From assembly GCA_052315415.1 (NCBI GenBank), contig JBLSDH010000007.1:8760-72759 (forward strand): 64,000 nt of DNA, in the 5' to 3' direction. Positions 9,403 to 18,095 of the stretch are shown in pieces; the stretch's first letter is position 1, and each line of letters begins with the position of its first letter. A program made the translations under genes and the position numbers. This DNA comes from Cuniculiplasma sp052315415. GTDB lineage: Archaea > Thermoplasmatota > Thermoplasmata > Thermoplasmatales > Thermoplasmataceae. The notes under the pieces were generated by a model. It was not told the DNA's origin. It did no database searches and saw only the letters and a program-made list of their open reading frames with translations.

Positions 9403-10163
9403 AGTAACATCACCCCAAGTGAATTCATACAGGCAGAGGCAAGAGGACTTCCCCCTCTGTTGCCATGAACAGTAATGAAAGGTATGCCTGAGCTTGAAAG
9501 TTTTTTCTTTGAGTATGCTGCATTCACAAAACCTACTGGGAATCCGGCAACAGCACCGGGATATTCACCTCTCTCATCTGCAATTTTCAATATTTCCATA
9601 AGTGCAGTTGGTGAGTTTCCCACACAATAGATTGTGTTTCTAAATTCATTATCGGATGTTAGAAGTATGCCAGCTGCTGATTTTGTGATTCCATGTTTTC
9701 TTGATACCTCCTGGATTCCCGGTATATCAAGCACACACTTCTTTTCATTATTATTGAGGGAATTTGAGTAAATCGCAGAAAGTGACATTCTACTATCACA
9801 GATTATTCTACCACCTCTGGATAATACATTGAGGGAAGATTTCAAAAAATTCTCTGAAAACTCTATGTCGGGAAGTATCGTAAAATCACCAACGGAATGA
9901 ATCAGCTTTGCAATCATGTACCTGTGCTTTTCAGGTATGTTTGATATAAACCTGTAAATTCTACCAAAACTGCTCCTCTCTATTTTTTCAGGTTCATTTT
10001 CCCAGTCCCCCTCACTCACTGTTTTGTTTACAAATTCACCCACTATTTTATGAATAATTTTATCATCCAATTCTTCTTTCAGTTTCTCTGTCATCTTATG
10101 GAATAAAGGTCTTTCAGATTTCAGAATCTCTAATACATTTTCATCAAACTTGTAACTTACCAT
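9378..10163 (-). CDS. cbiC: Cobalt-precorrin-8 methylmutase
   Basis: Moves the methyl group from C11 to C12, forming cobyrinate/hydrogenobyrinate. Seen: LIHSVGDF with the conserved catalytic His, the GNSPTALMEIL motif, and AGFPVGFVNAAYSKK, all diagnostic for CbiC/CobH. 261 aa is longer than the usual roughly 210, because of an N-terminal extension of about 50 residues that has no recognised motif. The start overlaps cobA by 20 nt; an internal ATG (MTEKLKEELDD) is possible. A GGGGTGATG near its 3' end probably serves the next gene. Confidence 0.88.
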   Translation of the reverse strand: MVSYKFDENVLEILKSERPLFHKMTEKLKEELDDKIIHKIVGEFVNKTVSEGDWENEPEKIERSSFGRIYRFISNIPEKHRYMIAKLIHSVGDFTILPDIEFSENFLKSSLNVLSRGGRIICDSRMSLSAIYSNSLNNNEKKCVLDIPGIQEVSRKHGITKSAAGILLTSDNEFRNTIYCVGNSPTALMEILKIADERGEYPGAVAGFPVGFVNAAYSKKKLSSSGIPFITVHGNRGGSPLASACMNSLGVMLLRQEKYIL

Positions 10164-10890
10164 TTTTTGAGCACCTCATTTTTTCATAATTTTTCACAGA
10201 GCCACCAATAAAAATAATACATGGAGTCTTTGGTAAGTAACCACTCATCTCTTCCAAATTCTCAAACACAACTATTCTTTCATCATATAGTGAGGCATTT
10301 TCAACAATCAGAATTTCATCCACTCCCTTTCCATATTCCCCCATGATCCTGCAAATATGGTCTAGAAAATGACCGCCCATAAATATGGCACAGGGAATGT
10401 CCATTTTTATGGCATTTTCAACGTCCTTCAGGTTAAAAACACCATTTTCAAGGGTGGCCGTTATGAGCATGAATGATGATACGTCACCTCTGATGGTTAA
10501 AGGTATCCCCGATATGCCTGAAAAATAGAGAAAACTGCTGATGCCGGGAATTATCCTCACCTCCATTCCGATTTCAGATGCGAATTTTATATCGTCCCAA
10601 ATATTGGCAAAAATCCCCGGATCACCATTCTTCACATAGGAGACATCAATTGAATTTTTATTTCCGTATAAAAGAGTCTCTCTCAATACCTTTTTTCTGG
10701 AGCTGTTCTGGACCCCATACTTTCTTCCAGCCCTTACACATTTTACATCATTCCCTATTATTCTTTGAATCCTTTCATCTACCAGGTCATCAAGAATGAT
10801 GATTTTGGAATCCCTTAATATTTTATGTGCCTTGAGGGTTAGGAGTTCAGGATCTCCAGGGCCACTTCCAATGACATAAAATGTGCTCAT
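10144..10890 (-). CDS. cobA: Uroporphyrinogen-III C-methyltransferase (SUMT)
   Basis: Adds two methyl groups (C2 and C7) to uroporphyrinogen III, giving precorrin-2 for cobalamin and siroheme/heme d1-type pathways. Seen: VIGSGPGDPELLTLKAHKIL, the ILDDLV segment, NGDPGIFANIWDD, EVRIIPGISS and the PLTIRG stretch. 248 aa, standard. Overlaps sirC by 4 nt and cbiC by 20 nt. It feeds directly to the precorrin-2 dehydrogenase encoded just upstream. Confidence 0.9.
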   Translation of the reverse strand: MSTFYVIGSGPGDPELLTLKAHKILRDSKIIILDDLVDERIQRIIGNDVKCVRAGRKYGVQNSSRKKVLRETLLYGNKNSIDVSYVKNGDPGIFANIWDDIKFASEIGMEVRIIPGISSFLYFSGISGIPLTIRGDVSSFMLITATLENGVFNLKDVENAIKMDIPCAIFMGGHFLDHICRIMGEYGKGVDEILIVENASLYDERIVVFENLEEMSGYLPKTPCIIFIGGSVKNYEKMRCSKNGKLQV

Positions 10891-11534
10891 TCCAAACCAC
10901 TAAAATTTTTAATTATCCTTTCAAGATTATCCATTGCAGATTTTTCATTTCCATTTATCAGGTTAAGGCGTATTTCAGGGTCGGTTGCAATCCTGAACAT
11001 GGCCAATCTTCTATTCCTCTTATCCCCAACTGCCCTCATTATTTTGCTTCGGTTTGAACTTATGAAATCAACCATCAAAATATCTTTCTGATCCAGTATT
11101 TTCTGTGAACTTAGGGCAGCCATAATTTTTCTTTTTGTTATAACTGTCATTGCTGGTGAGTGTCCTTGAGAGCTGATACCAATGGAAATTTTTCCCCTTT
11201 TTATTATTGCACAGAGATTTACCTGGCTTAAATTATTCCTGTCCGGCACATAGACAAGATTGGAAAATTTTTTTGCATAATGGCTTATCTCAAAGTCAAG
11301 TGATTCGTTTTCAGTTGATACGAATGTGAAGTAAGGCCTTTCACTTTCAATATATTTTTTGAAGGAACCAAGATCAGAGCTTAAAAGAGAAGGATCTTCT
11401 GAGAATAAAGGATCGTCTGAGATCATAATGAATCTTTTTGATTCTTTTCTAAATGCATCAACCTTCATTGTGAATTCACCACCTCTTCCTATGAAAAGTG
11501 TGGTGTTCTCATTCAGCTTAAGATCAACAATCAT
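10887..11534 (-). CDS. sirC: Precorrin-2 dehydrogenase (SirC/Met8/CysG-N type)
   Basis: NAD-dependent oxidation of precorrin-2 to sirohydrochlorin. Seen: a nucleotide-binding GRGGEFTMKVDAF at the N-terminus, VYVPDRNNLSQVNLCAIIKRG and ISIGISSQGHSPAM, equivalent to the conserved IST-GxSP segment of the family. 215 aa. It is the first gene of the nine-gene corrin operon, with a TATA-like element 26 nt upstream and no ribosome site, implying a leaderless mRNA. A cobaltochelatase that would act on its product is not in this window. Confidence 0.85.
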   Translation of the reverse strand: MIVDLKLNENTTLFIGRGGEFTMKVDAFRKESKRFIMISDDPLFSEDPSLLSSDLGSFKKYIESERPYFTFVSTENESLDFEISHYAKKFSNLVYVPDRNNLSQVNLCAIIKRGKISIGISSQGHSPAMTVITKRKIMAALSSQKILDQKDILMVDFISSNRSKIMRAVGDKRNRRLAMFRIATDPEIRLNLINGNEKSAMDNLERIIKNFSGLE

Positions 11535-11550
11535 AGATTGGTCATGAATG

Positions 11551-11570
11551 AAGTTTATTTAATATTTATG
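11551..11570 (-). promoter_or_regulatory. TATA-like promoter of the corrin operon
   Basis: On the minus strand CATAAATATTAAATAAAC is centred about 26 nt upstream of the sirC ATG (11534). No Shine-Dalgarno sequence precedes that ATG (GACCAATCT), which fits leaderless initiation. I see no cobalamin riboswitch-like box in the 70-nt gap. Confidence 0.5.
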
Positions 11571-11605
11571 AAAATATTTTCATTTCTTAAATATTATTTA
11601 TTTAA

Positions 11606-13624
11606 TTACATAATTTTTTTCAATTTCCTCCCAAGCAAAAGTGAATTTCCCACAACAGTTACAGAGGACATCCCCATGGCAAAAGATGCGAGTACAGGCA
11701 GGATTGTGAAAATGTAAATACCGGTGAAAGGAACAAGTATGCCCGCCGCTATTGGAATAAGGGCAGAATTGTAAAGGATTGCCCAGATAAGGTTTTGTCT
11801 CGCCTTCCTTACGGTGAGCTTAGCGATTTCAATCATATGTGGAACATGGGAAATTCTATTATCTAAAAGAACAGCATCTGATGACTGTTTGGATATATCC
11901 GCACCCGATGATTCAGTCACAGAAAAATCGCTCACTGCCAGAGCATTTCCGTCATTTAAACCATCACCAACAAATGTCACAAATTCACCATTCTTCTGCA
12001 TATCCATTATTTTTTTCTCCTTCTGTTCTGGAGTAAGCCCACCATATGAACAAGAAATGTTTAGTTTTGAAGCAATCTCTTCAACATTCTTCTGTGAATC
12101 ACCTGAAAGAATACATGACTTAATCTTCATGGATTTTAATTTTTCAACAGCATTGTAAGCATCCTCCCTTATGGAATCAAATAGTTTGAAATTAGCACAT
12201 ATTTCATTGTCAACAATCACACTTGTGCCTTCAACACCTCTCACTATTTTTATAGATCTTTCACCAATTCTTGCATAAACTCCCTGTCCTGGCATCTCAT
12301 AAAATTCATCCACATTCCTTGATTCTATGCCTCTTTCCTCACAGAATTTAGTTATGGCAATTCCTACTGGATGTTTGGAGTGTTTCTCCGCTGCATACAC
12401 ATACTCTAGAATTTCACGTTCCTGTCCTTTTTTCACCGTAAAGGATTCAACAGACATTTGTCCTGTTGTCAGTGTTCCAGTCTTGTCAAAGCACACAACG
12501 GTTGTTTTTGCCAGCCTTTCAAGTCCGTTGGGATTTGCCAGAAGTATTCCGTTTTCAAAAAAATTATTGGAGGAAACAAGCATTGTTATGGGTGCAGCAA
12601 GCCCAATTGCACATGGACATGCTATGACTATAACTGAGATGAATGAAAGAACACCGGTTGACAAAGCCTGTGATGCATTTAACAATGAAAGGTAGAAATA
12701 CCAGAATGTACCTGTTGAAACCCCTATTATGAGAACAATGGGTACAAATACGGAGGAGAATAGATCTCCAATTCCAGAAATTTTTAGCCTTGCTGATGTG
12801 GCCATTTTAATTGACTGGAAAATTCTGAAAGCAGTGGAATTAGTTCCAGCATTCTCTGATTTTATCTTCAGATATCCGTTCAAATTTATGTATCCGGATC
12901 TCACATGGTCACCTTTTGTTAAAGTAACCGGTATTATCTCACCCGTAAGTGCTGAAGTATCCACATCGCTCTTTCCATCAATAATCTCTCCATCCACAGG
13001 AATGGAATCTCCAGGTGAGCACTGGATTATGTCACCCGCCCTCACGGATTCTATTGGTATCTGAATAATCTCATCACCTTCTGTTTTTGTGACAAAATCC
13101 GGCATCATCATTTCCAGAGATCTTGATGTTCTCCCAATTCTTCTTTTGCTTACTGCTTCCGCCAGATTGCCTGTTAAAATCATGGTCACAATGAAACAAG
13201 CTGAATCAAAATATGTTATGCCTTCATAAATTCCAGTGAATATACTCAAAAGTGAAAATGAAAAAGCCGACAGGCTTCCCATTGCAACCAACAGGTCCAT
13301 ATTGGGGGACATGTTATTAACGGACTGATAGGCGCCCTTAATGAATTGTGATCCGCAGTAGAATATAACTGGTATTGAAATAATCATCTCAGAAAAATAT
13401 TCAAATTCAATACTTTCCATATGAATATAGGTTAATAATATCACAATTATGGACAGTGGCCACGCAATTGCAAGTTTTTTCTTAAGAAGTGCCGTCTCTT
13501 TTTCCGGTTGAAGAAATGATTCCCTGCAAGAGGTGGAACAGAAATAAAAACGCTGTCCATCATCATCTGCAAATATTCTGGAGTCTTCGTTTACATGCAT
13601 CCCGCATACGGGGTCCACAGGCAT
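11606..13624 (-). CDS. copB: Copper-transporting P1B-type ATPase with N-terminal YHS domain
   Basis: Heavy-metal efflux ATPase, 672 aa. An N-terminal YHS/TRASH-like module (DPVCGMHVN...YFCSTSC) replaces the usual HMA domain. Then come transmembrane helices, the actuator TGE (SALTGEIIP), the metal-binding CPC in the membrane (C336-P-C338), the phosphorylated Asp in DKTGTLT (D380), the HP motif KHPVGIAI and the hinge GDGLNDGNAL. The CPC plus neighbouring YHS gene and copper-type regulator point to Cu+ (or Ag+) export; this is inference. It follows the YHS gene by 6 nt, presumably as one transcript. Confidence 0.92.
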   Translation of the reverse strand: MPVDPVCGMHVNEDSRIFADDDGQRFYFCSTSCRESFLQPEKETALLKKKLAIAWPLSIIVILLTYIHMESIEFEYFSEMIISIPVIFYCGSQFIKGAYQSVNNMSPNMDLLVAMGSLSAFSFSLLSIFTGIYEGITYFDSACFIVTMILTGNLAEAVSKRRIGRTSRSLEMMMPDFVTKTEGDEIIQIPIESVRAGDIIQCSPGDSIPVDGEIIDGKSDVDTSALTGEIIPVTLTKGDHVRSGYINLNGYLKIKSENAGTNSTAFRIFQSIKMATSARLKISGIGDLFSSVFVPIVLIIGVSTGTFWYFYLSLLNASQALSTGVLSFISVIVIACPCAIGLAAPITMLVSSNNFFENGILLANPNGLERLAKTTVVCFDKTGTLTTGQMSVESFTVKKGQEREILEYVYAAEKHSKHPVGIAITKFCEERGIESRNVDEFYEMPGQGVYARIGERSIKIVRGVEGTSVIVDNEICANFKLFDSIREDAYNAVEKLKSMKIKSCILSGDSQKNVEEIASKLNISCSYGGLTPEQKEKKIMDMQKNGEFVTFVGDGLNDGNALAVSDFSVTESSGADISKQSSDAVLLDNRISHVPHMIEIAKLTVRKARQNLIWAILYNSALIPIAAGILVPFTGIYIFTILPVLASFAMGMSSVTVVGNSLLLGRKLKKIM

Positions 13625-13630
13625 ACTTTC

Positions 13631-13771
13631 TTACCTTGTGTATTTGATGGGATTTTTGATGAACGTTTCCTTGCAGTGATCGCAGCAAAAATAGTATTTC
13701 TTGCCCTCATATTCCCACATTATGGCACTCTTTTCATTAACTTTCATTCCACAAACAGGATCTATCGCCAT
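13631..13771 (-). CDS. copZ: 46-aa YHS-domain protein, candidate copper chaperone
   Basis: A complete short gene: MAIDPVCGMKVNEKSA at the start and YYFCCDHCKETFIKN near the end, i.e. a stand-alone YHS/TRASH fold with Cys in DPVCGM and a CCxxC cluster. It closely resembles the first 45 residues of the ATPase encoded 6 nt downstream, so one may have arisen by duplication of the other. In Ferroplasma-type copper loci a small metal-binding protein sits between regulator and ATPase; by analogy it may deliver Cu+ to the pump. The symbol is by analogy only. Confidence 0.82.
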   Translation of the reverse strand: MAIDPVCGMKVNEKSAIMWEYEGKKYYFCCDHCKETFIKNPIKYTR

Positions 13772-13845
13772 GAAACAGTATTGGGTCATGGCATTTGTAT
13801 TTATTTTGTAAAAAATGTTATGATTTTTAATAAAATATGTAAATC
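13772..13845. promoter_or_regulatory. Divergent copper promoter region
   Basis: The 74 nt between the YHS gene (minus) and the HTH-TRASH regulator (plus) must hold both promoters. It is very AT-rich, with TTTAATAAAATATG close to the regulator start and TTTGTATTTATTTTG available for the other direction. I see no strong palindrome that would identify the operator. The regulator probably binds here, as inferred from the divergent layout. Confidence 0.45.
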
Positions 13846-14355
13846 ATGTCAACAAAAATATTGAATCTGGAATACAAGATACTTAAATTACTGAAGAAAA
13901 ATTCAAGGATAAGCATAAGTGACATTAGTGAAAATACGGGTGCTGACAGACGGCTAATATCCAGACTGCTTAAAGATCTTGAGAGGAAGGAAATAGTCTG
14001 CTACACTGCAATTCTGAAAAAGGAAACGGAGAGACTTGCACTTGTTACATTTGAGGGCTATGAAGGAAACAGGGATTTTTTTATAGAAAGTTTCAGACTT
14101 CTTGATGGAAAGGAATGTGCCCTGATCCCGGTTGATGACATTTACAGATTTGAAAACTGCAGAATCAGTATGATACAGATCATTAAGGAAAGGATTGTGA
14201 ATCATGATTTTGCACCAAGGACTTCACAGGTATGTGAATATTGTGGAAATGAAATTACAAATAATCCAGTCACCTTTATTTTCAGAAACAGGGAACATAC
14301 AGTATGCTGCAATAATTGCCAGAGAGATCTTATGAGAATACTTGAAAAATCATAA
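13846..14355 (+). CDS. copR: Copper-responsive HTH-TRASH transcription regulator
   Basis: 169 aa. Residues 1-60 form an Lrp/AsnC-like winged helix (EYKILKLLKKNSRISISDISENTGADRRLISRLLKDLERK). The C-terminus is a TRASH metal-sensing domain: CEYCGNEITNNPVTF...VCCNNCQRDL, with Cys positions as in archaeal copper sensors. It is divergently transcribed from the YHS protein and ATPase, the arrangement known for archaeal cop loci. Metal binding by the TRASH Cys probably changes DNA binding. ATG 13846 is followed at once by the HTH. Confidence 0.88.
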   Translation: MSTKILNLEYKILKLLKKNSRISISDISENTGADRRLISRLLKDLERKEIVCYTAILKKETERLALVTFEGYEGNRDFFIESFRLLDGKECALIPVDDIYRFENCRISMIQIIKERIVNHDFAPRTSQVCEYCGNEITNNPVTFIFRNREHTVCCNNCQRDLMRILEKS

Positions 14356-14808
14356 TACATCCTGTTTAAGCAGCTCATTTATTTTTGAGCCCTTATCCAC
14401 AAAGATTGCTATGAATCCCACCACTATTATGTAAATCCAAGTACCAACTGAAAATATCCTGCCAAAGGAATAGTTAGCAAACTGGACATGACCTGCAAGT
14501 ACAGAATACGTTACAGGTGGAAGTGCTATCAATCCTGAAACAAAGTATATTGAGATATTCAGTAGTGTGAAAAGTATGGCTGGAAGATACCAAATTCTCA
14601 GTCCAAGAAGAAAAACTATACCTATTACAATGAATGCAGACACCTCAATTTCAAGCCAGAATGTCACCAAAGGGTATTGTGCAGGTGAGGCATACAGGTG
14701 TGCAGCAGCATCCAGGAGTGAACAGACAACAAGTGTGAATCTCATAATTTTTATCTTGCTGTATCCTCCTGTTAAACTATCCAGCACTTTTTTAACGTTT
14801 TGATTCAC
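14350..14808 (-). CDS. Four-helix membrane protein, unknown
   Basis: 152 aa with about four hydrophobic segments (FTLVVCSLLDAAAH, EVSAFIVIGIVFLLGL, LPAILFTLLNISIYF, IYIIVVGFIAIFV) and a short charged tail. I do not recognise the family. It converges on copR with 6 nt of overlap. No metal-binding Cys or His cluster is visible, so a link to copper is not supported by the sequence. Confidence 0.65.
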   Translation of the reverse strand: MNQNVKKVLDSLTGGYSKIKIMRFTLVVCSLLDAAAHLYASPAQYPLVTFWLEIEVSAFIVIGIVFLLGLRIWYLPAILFTLLNISIYFVSGLIALPPVTYSVLAGHVQFANYSFGRIFSVGTWIYIIVVGFIAIFVDKGSKINELLKQDVL

Positions 14809-14863
14809 AATAAATAAGTTATTTAATAAAAATAAATATTTTCATGGGTATTCAATAAATTTT

Positions 14864-16057
14864 TCAATATATTGTTCCTATGTCATCATAAAGACTTTTT
14901 ATTGTATTTCCTGTTACAAATCTTTTCAGGGAGAATATGCGCCAGTCAAACATTGAATTTTCAGGATCCTTCCCAGTTACCATATCAAATACGATCTTTC
15001 CTATTGCCGGTGATAATTTGAATCCATGTCCGCTGAATCCTGCGCATATAAAACAGTTTTCCAGGCCTGTATTTTCAAGGGAATCAATGATTGGCTGACC
15101 ATCTGGTGTCATGTCATAATACCCTCTTATGGTGTCTATGATGGTACCCTTTCCCAGATCTGGCAGTCTGTTTATTGCCAAGCCAAGATATTCCATAATC
15201 TCTTCCTGATCCATCCTTTCATTCAATGGCTCAAAAACATCATAGCTTTTTCTGTCAAGAGAAGGATCAATGGATCCTATTACTATCATAGATTCACCTT
15301 CCATCTTGTAATAAAGACGGTTTGGCGGATCCCAAAGTGTTGGTTTCATACCCTTCATTTCCTTTGGCCTTCTGAGATATATGATTCCATGTACAGATGC
15401 ATGAATGGGAGGCAGGTAAATCCTTTTGATGCCTGAATTCTCCAGCAGGCGGTTTGTCCAAACATTTGTTGCAATTATTACCTTGTTACCTGTTACCGAT
15501 TTGCCACCTGAAAGTGTTACATTTACTACCCCATTTGCACTCTCAATCTTTACTGCCTCTCCATACATAATGGAGCAGCCGGATGCTTTAGCACCATCCA
15601 TGAAAGCATTTGTTGTGGCCACAGGATCTGCATATCCACTCTCCGGCTCATATAATAAAAGGTCAAATTTGTCTGTGTTAATATTTCCATATTTTTCCAC
15701 AAGGAACTGTTTGTCCACGATTCTTTCGTCCACACCTATGGATTTTAGCATCTCCATATTTTTCAGTGCAATATCGGCATCCCTGCCACTGAAGGGGAAC
15801 ACCATACCATTTTTTGTGTATTTTGTGAAACCTGTAGAATCGTAATGTTGAAAGCTCTTCAATGAGTATAGAGCCATTCTCGCCACCGTTTCGTTGGAAT
15901 AGTGTGTTCTCACAAGTGCACTTGATTTTCCCGTATTACCGCTTGCCACGGTTCTCCACTCAATCAGACAAACTTTGTGCCCCTCCCTTGTCAGGTGGAA
16001 AGCTATGCTCGCCCCCATCACCCCTCCACCTATAATAATGTATTGAAAATCAACCAT
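14864..16057 (-). CDS. FAD-dependent oxidoreductase, DAO/sarcosine-oxidase-beta type
   Basis: 397 aa. N-terminal dinucleotide motif IIGGGVMGASIAFHLTREGHKV binds FAD; GNTGKSSALVRTHYSN matches the substrate-side region of sarcosine/dimethylglycine oxidase-like proteins; the C-terminus TPDGQPIIDSLENTGLENCFICAGFSGHGFKLSPAIGK is the second FAD motif. Such enzymes oxidise N-methylated or secondary amines or amino acids. The substrate cannot be fixed from sequence, and no partner (alpha subunit, GcvT-like domain) is next to it. Confidence 0.85.
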   Translation of the reverse strand: MVDFQYIIIGGGVMGASIAFHLTREGHKVCLIEWRTVASGNTGKSSALVRTHYSNETVARMALYSLKSFQHYDSTGFTKYTKNGMVFPFSGRDADIALKNMEMLKSIGVDERIVDKQFLVEKYGNINTDKFDLLLYEPESGYADPVATTNAFMDGAKASGCSIMYGEAVKIESANGVVNVTLSGGKSVTGNKVIIATNVWTNRLLENSGIKRIYLPPIHASVHGIIYLRRPKEMKGMKPTLWDPPNRLYYKMEGESMIVIGSIDPSLDRKSYDVFEPLNERMDQEEIMEYLGLAINRLPDLGKGTIIDTIRGYYDMTPDGQPIIDSLENTGLENCFICAGFSGHGFKLSPAIGKIVFDMVTGKDPENSMFDWRIFSLKRFVTGNTIKSLYDDIGTIY

Positions 16058-16080
16058 TATGATCAGCCATTTATGATCAG
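16057..16080. repeat. Tandem 10-nt repeat overlapping the FAD-oxidoreductase start
   Basis: TTATGATCAG occurs twice, at 16057-16066 and 16071-16080, separated by CCAT. The first copy includes the first base of the oxidoreductase start codon on the minus strand. TGATCA inside each copy is palindromic. It could be an operator pair or a simple duplication; no further support. Confidence 0.5.
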
Positions 16081-16157
16081 TACTTTTTTAATATTTTTTC
16101 CTATTTATTAATAATTGGTGAGGAAAAGCTAATATTTATAGAAAAATTGTTTCAATA

Positions 16158-16850
16158 ATGAAATTTCTAGTCACTTCTGATATTCATGGACAGAAAAAAG
16201 TGGCCAGTTTCATTCTGAAAGTTGCCCAGACCTATGAATTTGATGTAATTATAATTGGAGGAGACATTGCAGGGTGGAAGGATCATGATTCAGTTTTCAC
16301 GGTATTTGATATGCTTAAGGATTTCACAGGCATCACAATTTGCGTTCCTGGAAACAGTGATCTTCCTGATTACATTGACATTTCAAAAAATTATGAAAAT
16401 ATAATCATGTTACATGGAACGGATAAAAAGTTTAAAAATGTCATATTTTCAGGTACAGGGGGTATGCAGACTGGTACGGATCATGGTTCATTTTTCTCTC
16501 TGAGTGAGAATCAGCTGTACAATCTTTCAATGATGGCAATGAAAAAGGAAAATGGCTGTTATAACATTTCAATAAGCCATGTGCCTCCCTATGGAGTCCT
16601 TGACTACACCAGGAACGGTGATCATGCAGGATCTGTCGGCATACTCAGATTCATAAGGAATGCAAGCCCAGAAGTCCACGTTTGCGGCCACATACATGAG
16701 AACCCAGGAATTTCATTGATTGGCAATACTCAGGTGGTTAATCCAGGCAACATGAAGGTTAACGATAAAATATTCTACATCCGGGTTGAAAAAGGAATTC
16801 ATGCAGGATACATTAAATATGGCGAATATGATAAATTAAAGGAAATATGA
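16158..16850 (+). CDS. Calcineurin-like metallophosphoesterase
   Basis: 230 aa with all five metal-binding blocks of the MPE fold: FLVTSDIHG, IIGGDIAGW, VPGNSD, ISHVPPYG and VCGHIHENPG. These predict a dinuclear-metal phosphodiesterase or phosphatase acting on an unknown substrate in the cytoplasm. TATA-like AATATTTATA lies about 20-27 nt before the ATG with no ribosome site, so leaderless. The MBL-fold gene follows 24 nt later on the same strand, possibly co-transcribed. Confidence 0.88.
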   Translation: MKFLVTSDIHGQKKVASFILKVAQTYEFDVIIIGGDIAGWKDHDSVFTVFDMLKDFTGITICVPGNSDLPDYIDISKNYENIIMLHGTDKKFKNVIFSGTGGMQTGTDHGSFFSLSENQLYNLSMMAMKKENGCYNISISHVPPYGVLDYTRNGDHAGSVGILRFIRNASPEVHVCGHIHENPGISLIGNTQVVNPGNMKVNDKIFYIRVEKGIHAGYIKYGEYDKLKEI

Positions 16851-16874
16851 TATGGAGAATTTAAATGATGTTAT

Positions 16875-17663
16875 ATGGTTGTTGAAACTGAATCCATTGA
16901 TGTGGTAATTGATGGAAAATTCTCACTTGATTCAGGAGCTTTGTTTGGAACAACCCCTTACAATGTATGGTCTAAGTATTTCAACGAAAAGGAAAACAGG
17001 AGAATAGATCTTAATGCAAAGGCATTCATAATCCAGGAGGATGAAAAATATTATTCAGTGGACTCAGGTATTGGTGATCCCGGGCCATATTTTGATAAAT
17101 GGTTTGAAGTACGTACAAACAATGGTCTGAAGTCATATTTGAAAAAAATGAATATAGGGGTGTTTGAAACAGTATTCTACACGCATCTGCATTTTGATCA
17201 CATGGGGTATCTTTCCCAATCAAGCATAGGAAAGTCATCGATGGCCTCAATAGAGGAGATTAATGAGTTGAGGGCGCCATCCGTGCTTTCACAGAACAGT
17301 TATGTGAGGGATTTCAAAATGTCTGAAACAACACTTAGGCCATTCTTCAGTGAATACAGGGAGGGAAATTTTCATTTAATTAAGTGTGGAGGACACACAG
17401 CAGGAAGTACCGTAATATTCTATGAAGGTAGAAAGAACAGGATAATTTTTCCAGGGGATCTTATTCCAACATCCCTTCATCTGAAGCCGAACAGAATAAC
17501 TGCAATAGACCAGTATCCGGTGACATCATACGAATTAAAAAAAGATATTATAAAAAAGGCCATAAATGAAAATTTTATGATTGCTTTTTGCCACGATCCA
17601 GATGTTAGTTTATGCACTCTAAATGGAGATTTTGAAAATCCAGGTTTTCAAAAGGTGTTTTGA
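16875..17663 (+). CDS. Metallo-beta-lactamase-fold hydrolase
   Basis: 262 aa. Metal site motifs are clear: THLHFDHMG (HxHxDH), CGGHTAGST and FPGDLIPT, with a C-terminal His (AFCHDPD). The N-terminal GALFGTTPYNVWSKYF stretch followed by VDSGIGDPGPYFDKW resembles the lactonase/quorum-quenching-like branch of the superfamily, but activity is not determinable from sequence. ATG at 16875. Confidence 0.82.
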   Translation: MVVETESIDVVIDGKFSLDSGALFGTTPYNVWSKYFNEKENRRIDLNAKAFIIQEDEKYYSVDSGIGDPGPYFDKWFEVRTNNGLKSYLKKMNIGVFETVFYTHLHFDHMGYLSQSSIGKSSMASIEEINELRAPSVLSQNSYVRDFKMSETTLRPFFSEYREGNFHLIKCGGHTAGSTVIFYEGRKNRIIFPGDLIPTSLHLKPNRITAIDQYPVTSYELKKDIIKKAINENFMIAFCHDPDVSLCTLNGDFENPGFQKVF

Positions 17664-17807
17664 TCCATTGAAAATTGAAAGGATAATATGACATTTTAAT
17701 TAATAAAATTTTTATTGAGAAAATTATGAAATTAATTGAAATTATTTTCAAAAAATTTATTTAATTTTTGAAATTAACCATACTGTAGTTTAAGGTGTAA
17801 AAAGGGA

Positions 17808-18092
17808 ATGAATATAAGGAGACTCATACTTGATGTTGATAAGGGTCTTAACAGGCCAACTCTTGTTGAACTTGCAAGAATAATAAGTTCAGTGAGAGGT
17901 GTTGAAGGTGTGAATATAAGCGTAACAGACATGGATATGGAAACCATGGGCACAAACATTACCATTGAAGGTAACAACATTGATTACGATGAGATAATCA
18001 GGCAGATTGAGGACAGCGGGGCCGTTGTACACTCAGTGGATGAGATAGCTGCAGGCTCAAAACTCATAGAAAACATAAGAAGAGATCAGTGA
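17808..18092 (+). CDS. DUF211 family protein
   Basis: 94 aa, matching the archaeal DUF211 family of small ferredoxin-fold proteins: MNIRRLILDVDKG...PTLVELARIISSVRGVEGVNISVTDMDMETMGTNITIEG...IEDSGAVVHSVDEIAAG. Function of the family is not established. It is followed after 3 nt by an integral membrane protein with a VIT1-like beginning, so the two probably work together. The 144-nt gap upstream is AT-rich with no other gene. Confidence 0.85.
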   Translation: MNIRRLILDVDKGLNRPTLVELARIISSVRGVEGVNISVTDMDMETMGTNITIEGNNIDYDEIIRQIEDSGAVVHSVDEIAAGSKLIENIRRDQ

Positions 18093-18095
18093 TTA

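Noticed and set aside
11535..11605. Cobalamin riboswitch before the corrin operon
   Set aside because: The gap is only about 70 nt, very AT-rich, without B12-box-like sequence, and the start looks leaderless.
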